Assembly: GCA_933228675.1 (NCBI GenBank)
Contig: OW121742.1
Location: 14,338,489 to 14,402,488, forward strand
Length of the DNA: 64,000 bases
Direction: 5' to 3'
Origin: Stomorhina lunata
Lineage: Eukaryota > Arthropoda > Insecta > Diptera > Rhiniidae
A program made the translations under genes and the position numbers. Below the pieces are notes generated by a model. The model was given only the letters and a program-made list of their open reading frames with translations, searched no databases and was not told the origin of the DNA. Positions 47,068-60,139 of the stretch are shown in pieces. The stretch's first letter is position 1. Each line of letters opens with the position of its first letter.

Positions 47068-47940
47068 AGTCGGTCAAGCCCGACTACATGATACCCTTCA
47101 TTACAATTAAACAAGTTTTCCTTAAGTCTTGAGACATACATGTTCTCGTATATTTTTTTTTTTAAATTTCAAGATTTTAATAGTTTTATGTCATTTCCGG
47201 CTAACGACCCGCTATGGAAGCTAGGGTCAATTCTAAATCGATTGTTACCAAATTTCGACTATAGGTTTACATTTACGAAATATTTATCTGCTCAAAGTTT
47301 TAGTAATAAAATGCAATTACCATCATCATTCCGTTTGTTATTTCGTTAATATTAGCTCAAAAGCCAAATTTTAAGTATATTCTGAATCTTTATAAAATTC
47401 GAAGACGATTGAGCGATGTCCGTCTGTCTATCCGTATGTCTATCTGTCTGTTGTCGGCACGATAAAACCTTAACGAAAGGATATAGGTCACTGCAATTTG
47501 TCATAAATATTCTTCATTTCTTAGAAAATTTTGGTATTGAAATCGGGCAAAATCGGTTTACATTTGACCATAGCTCCCGTATAACCTTGTCTAGGCTTAT
47601 CGCTTATTTGCTAATAAATGACAAATTACAGCAGCTATTATGATACAATTTGGCATATAGAAGTCTTACAATTTCATCGAAATCGCTTCACATTAGCTCC
47701 AATACAAAAAACTTACGGAAACAGCCTAAATTCCACCTAACACACACTTATATGGCAATAAATGATAAACTGTAAAAGCCACTAAATTTAGCACAAGGAA
47801 GTCTCATGTCATTGTCAGCCAGTGTGCAAAAATTTGTCACATTTGGTCATCATTTAACCACAGCTCCCACATAAAAAAAACTTACGGAAACACAAAAATA
47901 CAAAACGAAAAACTGGGTTTATGTTCGTCTGTCCGTCAGA
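47068..47940 (+). repeat. Dispersed dipteran repeat, second 90-bp copy and downstream body
   Basis: 47068-47157 is the second copy of the 90-bp repeat. Downstream are features of a widespread fly repeat: a GTCTGTC-type run at 47418-47452 ('gtccgtctgtctatccgta'), 'ttgaccatagctcccgtata' at about 47561, and two copies of 'aaacttacggaaacag'-like sequence near 47709 and 47879. A second GTCTGTCCGTC lies at 47927. The 75-codon plus-strand frame at 47416-47643 is a by-product. The repeat ends where block F1 begins. Confidence 0.65.
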
Positions 47941-49640
47941 TAAATTTTATATCTAAAATTTTCTATAGAAAAATTTTACATCAAAAATTTTTTATAGAAA
48001 AATTTTACATTAAAAATTTTACAGAAAAATTTTATATCTAAAACTTTCTGTTGAAAAATTTTACATTGAAAATTTTCTATAGAAAAATTTTACATCGAAA
48101 ATTTTCTACAGAAAAATTTTATATCGAAAATTTTCTATAGAAAAATTTTACATCGAAAATTTTCTATAGAAAAATTTTATATCGAAAAGTTTCTATAGAA
48201 AAAATTTATTATTTTATATTTTGGGAATTAATTAATTTTTCGAAAAATTTTATATCTAAAATTTTCTATAGAAAAAATTTGTTCTTAATAAATTTATGTA
48301 TTTTTTTGTAATAATTTTGGACAAGTTGTTTTCAATAGAAAAATTTTAAATCTAAAATTTTCTTAAGACAAATTTAGTATCAAAAATTTTCTACAGAAAA
48401 ATTTTACATCGAAAATTTTCTATTGAAAAATTTTACATTGAAAATTTTCTATTGAAAAATTATACATTGAAAATTTTCTATAAAAAAATTTTACATTGAA
48501 AATTTTCTATAGAAAAATTTAGTATTGAAAATTTTCTATAGAAAAATTTTACATCGAAAATTTTCTATAGAAAAATTTTACATCGAAAATTTTCTATAGA
48601 AAAATTTTACATCGAAAATTTTCTATAGAAAAATTTTACATCGAAAATTTTCTATAGAAAAATTTTACATCGAAAATTTTCTATAGAAAAATTTTACATC
48701 GAAAATTTTCTATAGAAAAATTTTACATCAAAAATTTTCTACAGAAAAATTTTACATTGAAAATTTTACAGAAAAATTGTATATCTAAAACTTTCTATTG
48801 AAAAATTTTACATCGAAAATTTTCTATAGAAAAATTTTACATCGAAAATTTTCTATAGAAAAATTTTACATCGAAAATTTTCTATAGAAAAATTTTACAT
48901 CGAAAATTTTCTATAGAAAAATTTTACATCGAAAATTTTCTATAGAAAAATTTTACATCGAAAATTTTACAGAAAATTTTTATATCTGAAACTTTCTATT
49001 GAAAAATTTTACATTGAAAATTTTCTATTGAAAAATTTTACATCGAAAAATTTTATATCGAAAATTTTCTATAGAAAAATTTTATATCGAAAATTTTTAA
49101 ATCTAAAATTTTATATCTAAAGTTTTTATATCTAAAATTTTATATCTAAAATTTTTATATCTAAAATTTTCTATAGAAATAATAATAAAATAATTTTTTC
49201 AGTTTTTCTCCACATTATTTTTTTTAAATTTTCAAATTAATAATTTGAAAATTAAAAATGAACTCAAGCCTGATAAATCCTAATTTTTCAATTAATTCAA
49301 TTTAAAGTTCGAATAATTAATTGCCAAAATTATATATCTAAAACTTTCTATAGAAAAATTTTATATCAAAAATATTTCATATCAAAAATTTTCGAAAAAT
49401 TCATATCAAAAATTTTTCAGAAAAATTTTATTTTAAACAGAAAAATTTTATATCGAAAATTTTCTATAGAAAAATTTTACATCAAAAATTTTCTATAGAA
49501 AAATTTTACATCGAAAATTTTCTATAGGAAAATTTTACATCGAAAATTTTCTATAGGAAAATTTTACATCGAAAATTTTCTATAGGAAAATTTTACATCG
49601 AAAATTTTCTATAGAAAAATTTTACATCGAAAATTTTACG
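47941..49640 (+). repeat. CTATAG minisatellite, block F1 (linker ACATCG)
   Basis: Units of 29 bp: AAAATTTTCTATAGAAAAAT plus TTTACATCG. It is homogeneous at about 48540-48720 and 48800-48960. A variant cluster ('ttttacagaaaaatt' then 'aaactttctattg') recurs at about 48010, 48765 and 48962, showing higher-order duplication. The segment at 49228-49325 is foreign and matches 24712-24798 in reverse. Confidence 0.94.
49228..49325 (-). repeat. Second copy of the ~90-bp dispersed sequence
   Basis: The reverse complement of 24712-24798 with a few changes ('aactcaagcctgataaatcc', 'ttttcaattaattcaattt'). It interrupts block F1. Confidence 0.75.
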
Positions 49641-50600
49641 AAAGGCTACCATAACATATATAAAAATTATTTAAATTAAATGTAAATTAATTGTAAATTC
49701 GGCTGTGACCAGTGTAATTAGATGCCAAAAACTGCTTTAAATAGGGCTAAAGCCTAAAAATAACACACAGAATTTTATTGAATGGTAAGATCTAAATTTA
49801 GTTTTGTTCACTTCAAAAATTTTCAAAATCCTCTTAAATATTTGAAATAACAAAATCGTTTATTTATTTTTTTTTTATATTTTTGAGAATAAGTTGAAAG
49901 CAAAATATTTTAAGCAGAATTTTGCTAATTTTATATTATTATAGAAAAATTTCGTTTACAAGCTAATAAAAGCCTTTTTTAATTTTTTTTTTGTATTTAA
50001 TTATTTTATTAATTATTTAATTGGATTAATTATTAAATATATTTTGTTAAAATTTATAAATTTTTGTTATTGACCACTTTTTGCATATTTTTATATTTAT
50101 TTGTAATTAAAAATTCATATACGAGATTTTTACTTTCTTTATTAATATTTATAAAATTTGTTAATTATTTTTATTAAAATTACCACTCTATTATGCACTT
50201 TAAAACTGCCAAGTATTATATTTTAATTTATGATTTCATACTTTTTTAATTCTCTAAATATTTTGTTGTACTACTTTATTAGCACTCAAAATTTTTATTT
50301 CACATTTTTTTAAAAGTATTTTTTAAAAAAATTTTTTTTAATGTAAATAAATTTTTATTCTTTCTTCTCCATTTTTGTTATTTTTATTTATTACCACTTC
50401 TTTAATTTATTTTAATATTCCATTAAGACTTTTGTTTCAGTATCTTAAATTTCACTTTCAGTTTCTTTTAAGACTTTCTTCTTAAATTTTTCATTTCCTA
50501 AATTTTTTTTGCTTTAACTCTTGAAATTCTTTAAAGATTTTTATTACTTTTATCATTTAAATTTCACTTTAAGATGAATTAATTTTTCAATTATTTAAGG
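49641..50600. other. Unique, extremely AT-rich DNA
   Basis: No gene or tandem repeat recognised. Long T-rich tracts. Confidence 0.5.
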
Positions 50601-51289
50601 ACAAGTGCTTCCTTACGAGCCGACATTTAAAACGGTACTGTCCTGTTATCTGTTGGTACGAAACATAAATTGCCACTTAACACATTCTTGTTCTTCAGAC
50701 ACACACACATACACATATGTATAGACAGAAATTTGTTTACCAATTTACTAACACTCATACAGAGAAAAAAACAAATTTTCCTTTTACAAAACTGTTACTA
50801 CTAGGCCGGGACCAACAAATGGCGGCAAATAAATTTCCTTGCTCTCTCTTTTTCAGAGTATAACAGTTTAGAACAGTTTTGCGAATATTAACATTGAAAA
50901 TTACTTTATTTTGGGATATTTTCCAAATTTAGTTTTCAATAGAAGTAAAAATACAAGCCACCACGTGCTTTTAGGGAAATAAATTCTTGTTGCCATCAAT
51001 CCTTTAAATATAAAATCCTTAAAAACTCTTAGTCCTTTAATAATTACGAAAGAGAGAGAGAGAGTGAGCGAACAAGTAAAAGTGTAACGTTAAAAATTGT
51101 AACCGTGAACTTGAAAAAATCGTCATATATATTATCATTTGAGTGAAACAAAACTAAACAATTAACATAAATTATTGTTCCGTGTAATTTTGAATAAATT
51201 TCAAAAAGTTGTTATTCTTTGAAATTAATTATGTTATTTATCTGTTTATCTTGATTATAACTCAAATGTTAGGAATTTTTTTTAATTAT
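50601..51289 (+). other. Less AT-biased patch, possible promoter or 5' exon
   Basis: Between two minisatellites the composition changes: 'cttacgagccgacattt', 'aggccgggaccaacaaatgg', 'caagccaccacgtgctttt'. A TATAAAA occurs at 51009-51015, TTAGTC about 20 nt later, and a GAGA tract (agagagagagagtgagcg) at 51052-51070. These resemble a fly core promoter with GAGA-factor sites followed by a leader. No coding start is visible and I cannot name a gene. It could equally be non-coding host sequence. Confidence 0.3.
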
Positions 51290-53765
51290 TTTAGAAAAAT
51301 TTTATATCGAAAATTTTCTATAGAAAAATTTTATATCGAAAATTCTCTGTAAAAAATATTTTATAGAAAATTTCCTTTAGAAAAATTGTATATCGAAAAT
51401 TTTCAATAAAAAAATTTTATATCGAAAATTTTCTATAAATAAATTTTATATCGAAAATTTTCTATAGAAAAATTTTATATCGAAAATATTCCATAGACAA
51501 ATTTTATATCGAAAATTTTCTATAGAAAAATTTTATATCGAAAATTTCCTTTAGAAAAATTGTATATCGAAAATTTTCAATAAAAACATTTTATATCGAA
51601 AACTTTCTATAGAATAATTTTATATCTAAAATTTGCTATAGAATAATTTTATATCTAAAATTTGCTATAGAAAAATTTTATATCGAAAATTTTCTATAAA
51701 AAAATTTTATATCGAAAATTTTCTATAGAAAAATTTTATATCGAAAATTTTCTATAGAAATTTTTATATTGAAAAATTTTATATCTAAAATTTTCTATAG
51801 AAAAATTTTATATCAAAAATTTTCTATAAAAAGATATTATATCTAAAACTTTCTGTAGAAAAATTTTATTATCGAAAGTTTTCTAAAGAAAAATTTTATA
51901 TCGAAAATTTTCTATAGAAAAATTTCGTATCGAAAATTTTCTATAGAAAATTTTGTATCAAAAATTTTTTTATAGAAAAATTTTATATCAAAAATTTTCT
52001 GTAGAAACATTTTATATCGAAAATTTTTTATAGAAACAAAAAATTTGTAATAAAAAAATGTTATATCAAAAATTTTATATAAAAAAAGTTATATCGAAGA
52101 TTTTTTATAGAAAAATTTTGTATCAAAAATTTTTGTATAGAATAATTTTATATCTAAAATTTTCTATAGAAACATTTTTTATGGAAAATTTTCTATAGAA
52201 AAATTTTATATCGAGAATTTTTATAGAAAAATTTTATATATAAAATTTTCTAATGAAAATTTTTATATCGAAAATTTTCTATACAAACATTTTATATCGA
52301 AAATTTTCTATAGAAAAATTCTATATCGAAAATTTGTTATAAAAAAATTCTATATCGAAAATTTTTCTATTGAAATATTTTATATCGAAAATTTTCTATA
52401 GATAAATTTTATATCGAAAATTTTCTATAGAAAAATTTTATATCGAAAATTTTCTATAGAAAAATTTTATATCGAAAATTTTCTATAAAAAAATTTTATA
52501 TCGAAAATTTTCTATAGAAAAATTTTGTATCGAAAATTTTCTATATAAAATTTTTAATAGAAAAATTTTATATCTAAAATTTTTAACAGAAAAATTTTAT
52601 ATCTAAAATTTTGTATTAAAAAATTTTTATATCAAAAATTTTCTTTAGAAAAAATTTATATCTAAAATTTTCTACAGAAAATTTTATATCTACAATTTCT
52701 AAAGAAAAATTTTATATCGAAAATTTGTAATAAAACAATATTATATCAAAAATTTGTTATAAAAAAATTTTATATCGTATCGAAAATTTTATAGTAAAAT
52801 TTTATATCGAAAATTTTCTTTAGAAAAATTTTATATCTAATATTTTCTATAGAAAAATTTTATATCTAAAATTTCTAAAGAAAAATTCTATATCGAAAAT
52901 TTGTTATAAAAAAATTCTATATCGAAAATTTTTCTATTGAAATATTTTATATCGAAAATTTTCTATAGAAACATTTTATATCGAAAATCTTTTATAGAAA
53001 ATTTTCTATAGATAAATTTTGTATCCAAAATTTTCTATAGAAAAATTTTATATCGAAAATTTTCAATAGAAAATTTTCTATTAACAAATTTTTTATTGAA
53101 AATTTTCTATTATCGAAAATTTTGTATAGGAAAATTTTATATGGAAAATTTTCTATAAAAAAATTTTATTTCTAAAATTTTCTATAGAAAAATTTTAAAT
53201 CAAAAATTTTCTATAAAATAATTTTAAGTCGAAAATTTTCTATAGAAAAATTTTAAATTTCATTTTCTAAGAAAATTTTTAAATCGAAAATTTTCTATAG
53301 AAAAATTTTAAATCGAAAATTTTCTATAGAAAAATTTTAAATCGAAAATTTTCTATAGAAAAATTTTAAATCGAAAATTTTCTATAGAAAAGTTTTAAAT
53401 CGAAAATTTTCTATAGAAAAATTTTAAATCGAAAAAATTTTCTATAGAAAAATTTTATATCTAAAATTTCAAAAGAAAAAAAAAATATGGAAAATTTGTT
53501 GTAAAACAACTTTATATAGAAAATTTGTTATAAAAAAATATTAAATCGAAAATTTTTGTAGAAAAATTTAATATCGAAAATTTTTCTATTCAAATATTTT
53601 GTATCGAAAATTTTCTATAGAAACATTTTATATCGAAAATTTTTTATAGAAAAATTTTGTATCGAAAATTTGTTATAAATAAATTTTATATTTAAATTTT
53701 ATATAAAAAATGTTCTAAAAAAAGTTTTACATCGAAAATTTTCTAAAAAAAAAAAATATATCGAA
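51290..53765 (+). repeat. CTATAG minisatellite, block F2 (linker ATATCG)
   Basis: Same 29-bp unit as F1, but the linker is ATATCG rather than ACATCG. A run of six units at about 53280-53430 has AAATCG instead. Most units are diverged. The two F blocks are separated by the 1.6-kb non-satellite stretch at 49641-51289. Confidence 0.93.
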
Positions 53766-55257
53766 AAAAGTGGATCTTACGCTATTTCCTTGCTTTACAA
53801 ATATCATTGCAAACACAATTTATACTTTCCACCTTTAAAAGTGGGGGTTACAAAAAGTCTTAAAAAAATTATGATAAAATTTCATAAATATTGATATTGA
53901 CACCCAAACCAGAAATTTCGTTAAATTCTCAGGAATAGTAATAATAAAAATGAGGATAAATAACAAATGTGGTTGAAAATAAAAATTCGTCGTTTAATCA
54001 AATACTTTGCTAAGGCAAAATGAAGCAAGTGGAAAGAATTCAGAGAAAACCTAATTAAAATGGGAAAACAAAAATGTCTTGAAATATTGAAAAAAATCGT
54101 AATACGATTTTCTGGTTTATTTTTGTCCTAAAAACATATTTAGGACCAAATTTTCTTAGAAATGAAATTTCAATAACTTTCAAGCGAACATTAACAACAC
54201 CACAATCAATTGTTTAAATAACGAATTTAGCAGGTATCATTTGTCAAAATTCAAAACAACGATTTCTTTTTAAAATGAGCTTCAATAATAATTTTTCCAT
54301 GTTAGCATAATTTTGTAATTTTTTGTATTCAATACAAAATTAAATTTTCTGGATAAATACAATAGCAATTATAAGTATACATACAAATATAACACATTCC
54401 CCGCATTATTACAAAATTCAATGAAAAAATCATACATTTTCAAAAAATTACAATTCAATTCAATGTAACAGCTCATAAATATGTGCATAAACTGTTGCCT
54501 ACTTATTGGTGGAAAGCCCAAAATCCCAGTCGAAATTAAATTGAATATTTAAAATGTTTCGATTAATTTAAAATTTTAAATAGATATAAAATATTTATCC
54601 ATAATTTAATATAAATAAAATTTAATTGTTAAACCTGGCGAATTTTTAATATCGTAATTGAATGCAAGGTAAAAATAAATTAAATTCATTGAAGGTTAAT
54701 ACATAATAAATGAAATCCCTATAATGTAAACCATAATCTAAATGAATGTTTTGTATCGTTTTGTATATTATTTTTTATATAACTGTCATTTTAATGTGAT
54801 CCCATAGAAGTTAAAATTAAATCAATCTTCAATCAGTCGAAGTTGTCTGAAACTTATTTTCTTCTTTATTTGTCTTGTTGTGTCCAGCTGTAGCGAATGT
54901 GGGATGACCCAAAATGTTAGACTGTCAAGAGATTTGGATTTTTTTGTTCGTTTTCTTTTTCTTTCTATCTTTTCAGACTTTAGATGAGATTAAGATGTAC
55001 TTGTGTTGTTTCTTCTGCTAAATGTTCGAAATAACGAAAACATGTTTTAGAAATAAAAAAAAAAGCAAAATCTAGTATATTTTTATAAATACGGAAAGTT
55101 TTCGTCTTTATTGATATACATACGAGGGACGGAACTAAAATATAAATTTCATTCCAAAAATAATTTTAAAAATTTTCACAAATTTAAATTTAATAAATAT
55201 TTATGTATTTCGTGTTGCATACTTTTAGAAGGTTAACAAATGTTATATTTAATGAAA
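53766..55257. other. Unique AT-rich DNA, no gene seen
   Basis: No supported coding sequence. 54870-54940 is GC-richer ('tgtccagctgtagcgaatg'). The motif TTGCATACTTTTAG occurs at 55215-55228. Confidence 0.5.
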
Positions 55258-57475
55258 AGGACATTTTTCAAAAATTTCTTATTTTTAGTTGAAATTTTTA
55301 AAAGAAAGCAAGTAAGAATATTTTAGCAAGAAATCTAACGAAAATTTCTTATTTTTTATAGGAAATTTTCCAGAAGTTTTTTAATTTTATAAGAAAGTTT
55401 TCAAAAATTTCTTATTTTTATAGAAAATGTTTCAGATAATTTTTTAATATAATTGGAAATTTTCTAAAATTTCTTATTTATACAGAAAATATTTAAAAAC
55501 TTTTCATTTTTATAAGAATTTTTATAAGAAATTTTTCAAAAAATTTTTATTTTTAAAGGAAATTTTTCAAAAATTTCTTATTGTTATAGGAAATTTTAAA
55601 AGTCTTAGTTTTAAAGGAAATTTTTCAAAATTTTCTTATTTTTATACGAAATTTTTAAAAAAATTTCTTATTTTAATAGGAAATTTTTAAAAAAAGTTCT
55701 TATTTTTATAGGAAATTTTTAAAAAAATTTCTTATTTTTATAGGAAATTTTTCAATTTTTTTTTTATTCTTATAGGAAACTTTTATTTTTTTCATAGGAA
55801 ATTTTTCAAAAAATTTCTAATTTTTATAGAAAATTTTTTAAAAATTTCTTATTTTGATAGAAAATTTTTTAAAAATTTCTTATTTTTATAGAAAATTTTT
55901 CAAAATCTTCTTTTCTTATAGGAAAATTTTCAAAATTTTTTATTCTTATAGGGAATTTTTTTTAAATTTTAATTTTAAATTTTTTATTTCTATAGGAAAT
56001 TTTTCAAAAATTTCGTATTTTTATAGGACATTTTTCAAAAATTTCGTATTTTTATAGGAAATTTTTCAAAAATTTCGTATTTTTATAGGAAATTTTTCAA
56101 AAATTTCGTATTTTTATAGGAAATTTTTCAAAAATTTCGTATTTTATAAGAAATTTTTCAAAATTTTCGTATTTTTATAAGAAATTTTTGAAAAATGTTC
56201 TATTTTTTAGGAAATTTTTCAAAGATTTCTTATTGGTTTAGTAACTTTTTAAAAAATTTCTTATTTGTATAAGAAATTTTTTAAAATTTCATTTTTTAGA
56301 GGAAATTTTTCAAAAATTTGTTATTTTCATAGGAAATTTTTGAAAAATTTCTTATTTTGGTAGGAAATTTAAAAAAAAAAAATCTTATTTTTGTAGAAAA
56401 TTTTTCAAAAATTTCTTATTTTAATAGGAAATTTTTCAAAAATTTCTTATTTTAATAGGAAATTTTTCAAACATTTCTTATTTTAACAGGAATTTTTTCA
56501 AAAATTTCTTATTTTTATAGGAAATTTTTCAAAAATTTCTTACTTTTATACGAAATTTTTCAAAAAATTCTTATTATTATACGAAATTTTTTTAAAATTT
56601 CTTATTTTTGTACGAAATTTTTTAAAAATTTCTTATTTTTGTACGAAATTTTTCAAAAATTTCTTATTATTGTACGAAATTTTTCAAAAATTTCTTATTT
56701 TTATACGAAAATTTTCAAAAATTTCTTATTTGAATACGAAATTTTTCAAGAACTTCTTATTTTTATAGGAAATTTTTCAAAAATTTCTTGTTTTAATAGG
56801 AAATTTTTAAAAAAATTTCTTATTTTTATAAGAAATTTGACAAAATTTTCTTATTTTTAGAGGAAAGTTTTTAAAAATTTCTTATTTTTATAGGAAATTT
56901 TTAAAAATTTATTTTTTATAGGGAATTTTTTAAAAATTTTTAATTTTAAAGAAAATTTTTAAAAAATTTCCTAATTTTATATATAATTTTTCAAAAATTT
57001 CTTATTTTTACAAAATGTTAAAAAATTTCTTGCATTTATAGGAAATTTTTCAAAAATTTCTTATTATTATAGGAAATTTTTTTAAAATGTCTTATTTTTA
57101 TAGGAAATTTTTCAAAAATTTTTTATTTTAGCAGAAATTTTGTAAAAATTTCTTATTTTGATAGGAAATTTCTTAATTTTATAGAAAAATTTTCAAAAAT
57201 TTCTTATTTTTATAGGAAAATTTTCAAAAATTTCTAATTTTTGTAGGAAATTATTCAAAAATTTCTTATTTGTATGGGAAATTTTATAAAAATTTCTTGT
57301 CTTTATAGGAAAGTTTTAAAAAATTTTGTACTTTTTTTAGGAAATTTTTCAAAAATTTCTTAATTTTACAAGAAAATTTTTAAAAATTTATTAATTTTAT
57401 AGAAAATTTAAAAAAAAATTCTTATTTTTAAAGGAATTTTTTCAAAAATTTCCTATATCCTAGGAAAAAATATTA
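55258..57475 (+). repeat. 31-bp minisatellite, block A6
   Basis: Same unit and orientation as A1-A4. Local variants include 'TTTCGTATTTTTATAGG' in consecutive units at about 56010-56180 and 'GTACGAAATT'/'ATACGAAATT' at about 56545-56745. Small open frames in it are repeat-derived. Confidence 0.93.
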
Positions 57476-60139
57476 ATATAAAAATGTTTATTTATTAAAC
57501 CCCCTTAAAGTATGCTACAAGATTTTCTTTAAGGTCTCTCTCGATTTCTTTATGAAACGGTTTAAAAAACTTTTATAACATCCCTCCTATTGCTTTTATT
57601 TATTTTTATGGATATTTAAATGGAATATGTATTGGTTTTAGATGTTTAATACCCCAACATGTTTTCCAACACATACTTAACCAAACAAACACGCTTTCCT
57701 TCTTATCATACGAGTGGATCGATGGACATATCTGTATATATTTATAGTATATTCTTAAGACATTTTAAGAAGATTTATTTCTTATTTAATATAAATAAAT
57801 AAAAGTAACAAAAAAGTGATTTGGTCGTTTGTGTATCGACAAAATGGGAAAAAAAGAATGGTCTTCACACGAAATCATGAACAAATGGACAAAAAAAAAA
57901 AAATTAAAAAAGCTTTCAATAAAATGTACATTTTTGTCTTTTTCTAATGTATCAGCAGACGATACGTGATATGGGGGAAAGATGACTGCGGGAAAAAAAA
58001 ACTCTTAAATTTTCAAAGTTTTGATAATGAGTTAAAAATTTTATTTAATATATAATAATTAAAAAGGGATTTTATTAAACGCTAAGCATTTTTAATCTAA
58101 GTAAAAACCAATACAATTACGTATCTGCCATAAAAATTCCGCTTATATGCAAAAATGTTCAATTTTTTTATATTATAAAAAATCATGTTGCATACTTTTG
58201 GGATAACTATAACAAAATGCTACATTATACTCAAACATCCCAAATGTATGCAACACAGTTGTTATATCACTTTTTTTCTAATCTTTGAGACGATTTTGAG
58301 ATTTCTTTATTTTTCGATTTTTTTGATGCTGCGCCTTTTTCATTTAATAAATTTCTTCATGCATAAAATGAATAATACATTAATATTGATTGATTCATAT
58401 GGAAATAAATTTCACCCTAAAGCAGAAAAATTAAAACAATTGTGATCATATGTTACCTTGACATGTCTGTATGTTTGCCTGTCGAGTTTTAACAATACGA
58501 AAACATACAAAAAATTTTAGACTTTTCGTTTTGCTCAATTTCGACGGTATATCATTTTATGGCCCATTACCTGGCACATATGCCTTCAATATATTTGAAC
58601 AAAATGTATCCGGAATTTTATTTTAATAAACGTTAAATAAAAATTAACATTTTTCTTTGCAATAAAAAATTTAATTTCATAAACATTAATAAATGACAAA
58701 CGTGCTAGAATTAGGCGACAAACAAAAACATATTAGCTCTTGACTCAAGTGTTGATGGAGCTTAATTAAAAATAATTTGATTTATGGGCTTTTTATATCA
58801 GCAAAATGGCAAAAAATAGACGAAAAATATTTTCATCAATGAGGAAGAAAATAGAATAAACAAAAGTTAATAAGTTAGATAACACTGGGCACCAGAAAGT
58901 CATTCTTTATTGGCGACATCTGGGGTCGTTGAATTCAAATTAATGAGTTTTTGTAGAAAATTATGCAATATACTTTTAGGCTGTTCAAAATATACTATAT
59001 AGTTTTTATAAGTCAAGTACAACTTATTCACTAAAATAATGCATTTTAATAAGCAAAGAACATACTACAAAAACTAAGTATTTAACGCTTTGCTGAATTC
59101 AATCCTAAAAGTATGCAATAAAAAATATACTCGAGTCGACTAGATAAATCTTTATTACAAATTTTTTTACAGACATTTTTTTCGCACCGTGTAATTAATA
59201 ATAATCTTTAATATTTTGACCGTATTTTGTGAGTATAATTCATGTTTTTACCAAAAATTTATTGTCTTAGTACGATTTCGACATGTGTATTGTATTTTTC
59301 GATTAGTCTTTTACTCGTGTCAAAGTAAAACACTATGTAGTAAAAGTATGCAGACAAAACTAATTTGTTAGAAAATAATTCAATTAAATAGTTTCTTACT
59401 GAATATAAACACCCTAAGCTTAGCCACTGCACCCTTAATATTACAGAATTTAAAAGAGCCTAAAACTTTTCTGCCAAACTGTAGCTTTAGCAATACATGT
59501 GTTTCTTATATTTATGTATTTCATATATTTTTATGTGGCTAACTAGACTTTCGCATTTAACTACAAAACTGCAAATGTACAATTGTATTGATGTGAGTGA
59601 CTTTTAAAAGCTGCAGCCTTTGTCGACGATGTTGATTTAACCTTGAGCTGGTCGAACAAAACAACAATAGAATGAATTCAATAAATATTTTATATATTCA
59701 TAATGAACTAGTCTTTCCTTGGCATCCCCTGTATTTGTCCATTCATTTTCTTCTTTGTTGATATTTCTTCCAAAATGTATACATTTACAGACAGACATCT
59801 TTTAAATCCTTACACTAAAATATACATATATTTAGTCATTTATATCCTTTGTACACATGTTCTCTGACATTATTGATCACTTTGGCAAAGACTTTAAGAA
59901 ACGACTCCAAAACTAATGAAAACAGCAAAATAGTGGCAGCCATAAAGAGCACCTGACTCTAGGAAAGGAAAATTAAAATAAATTGATTGATAAATCCTTG
60001 AACTAACTGACCGTTTGACGACTGGGTTAATAAATATTTATTGTGGTGTGAAAATTAAGGAGTGTGAAAGAACAATTGTAATAGGAAAATTTAAGATTTA
60101 ATATATTTTACAAACTAATTTTACAAAAATATAACTTTA
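57476..60139. other. Unique DNA with short inverted repeats, no gene seen
   Basis: 2.6 kb without tandem repeats. The 86-codon plus-strand frame at 58185-58445 has no domain and overlaps an inverted repeat (58187-58204 with 58237-58254). A second pair with the same motif lies at 58961-58980 and 59104-59121. The rest is not recognised. Confidence 0.55.
58187..58254. repeat. Short hairpin, 18-bp arms, TTGCATACTTTTGGG motif
   Basis: GTTGCATACTTTTGGGAT at 58187-58204 and its reverse complement (17 of 18) at 58237-58254, around a 32-nt loop. It may be a tiny MITE or terminal-repeat remnant. Confidence 0.6.

Noticed and set aside
58185..58445. 86-codon plus-strand frame
   Set aside because: Overlaps an 18-bp inverted repeat and has no domain; length is within chance for this region.
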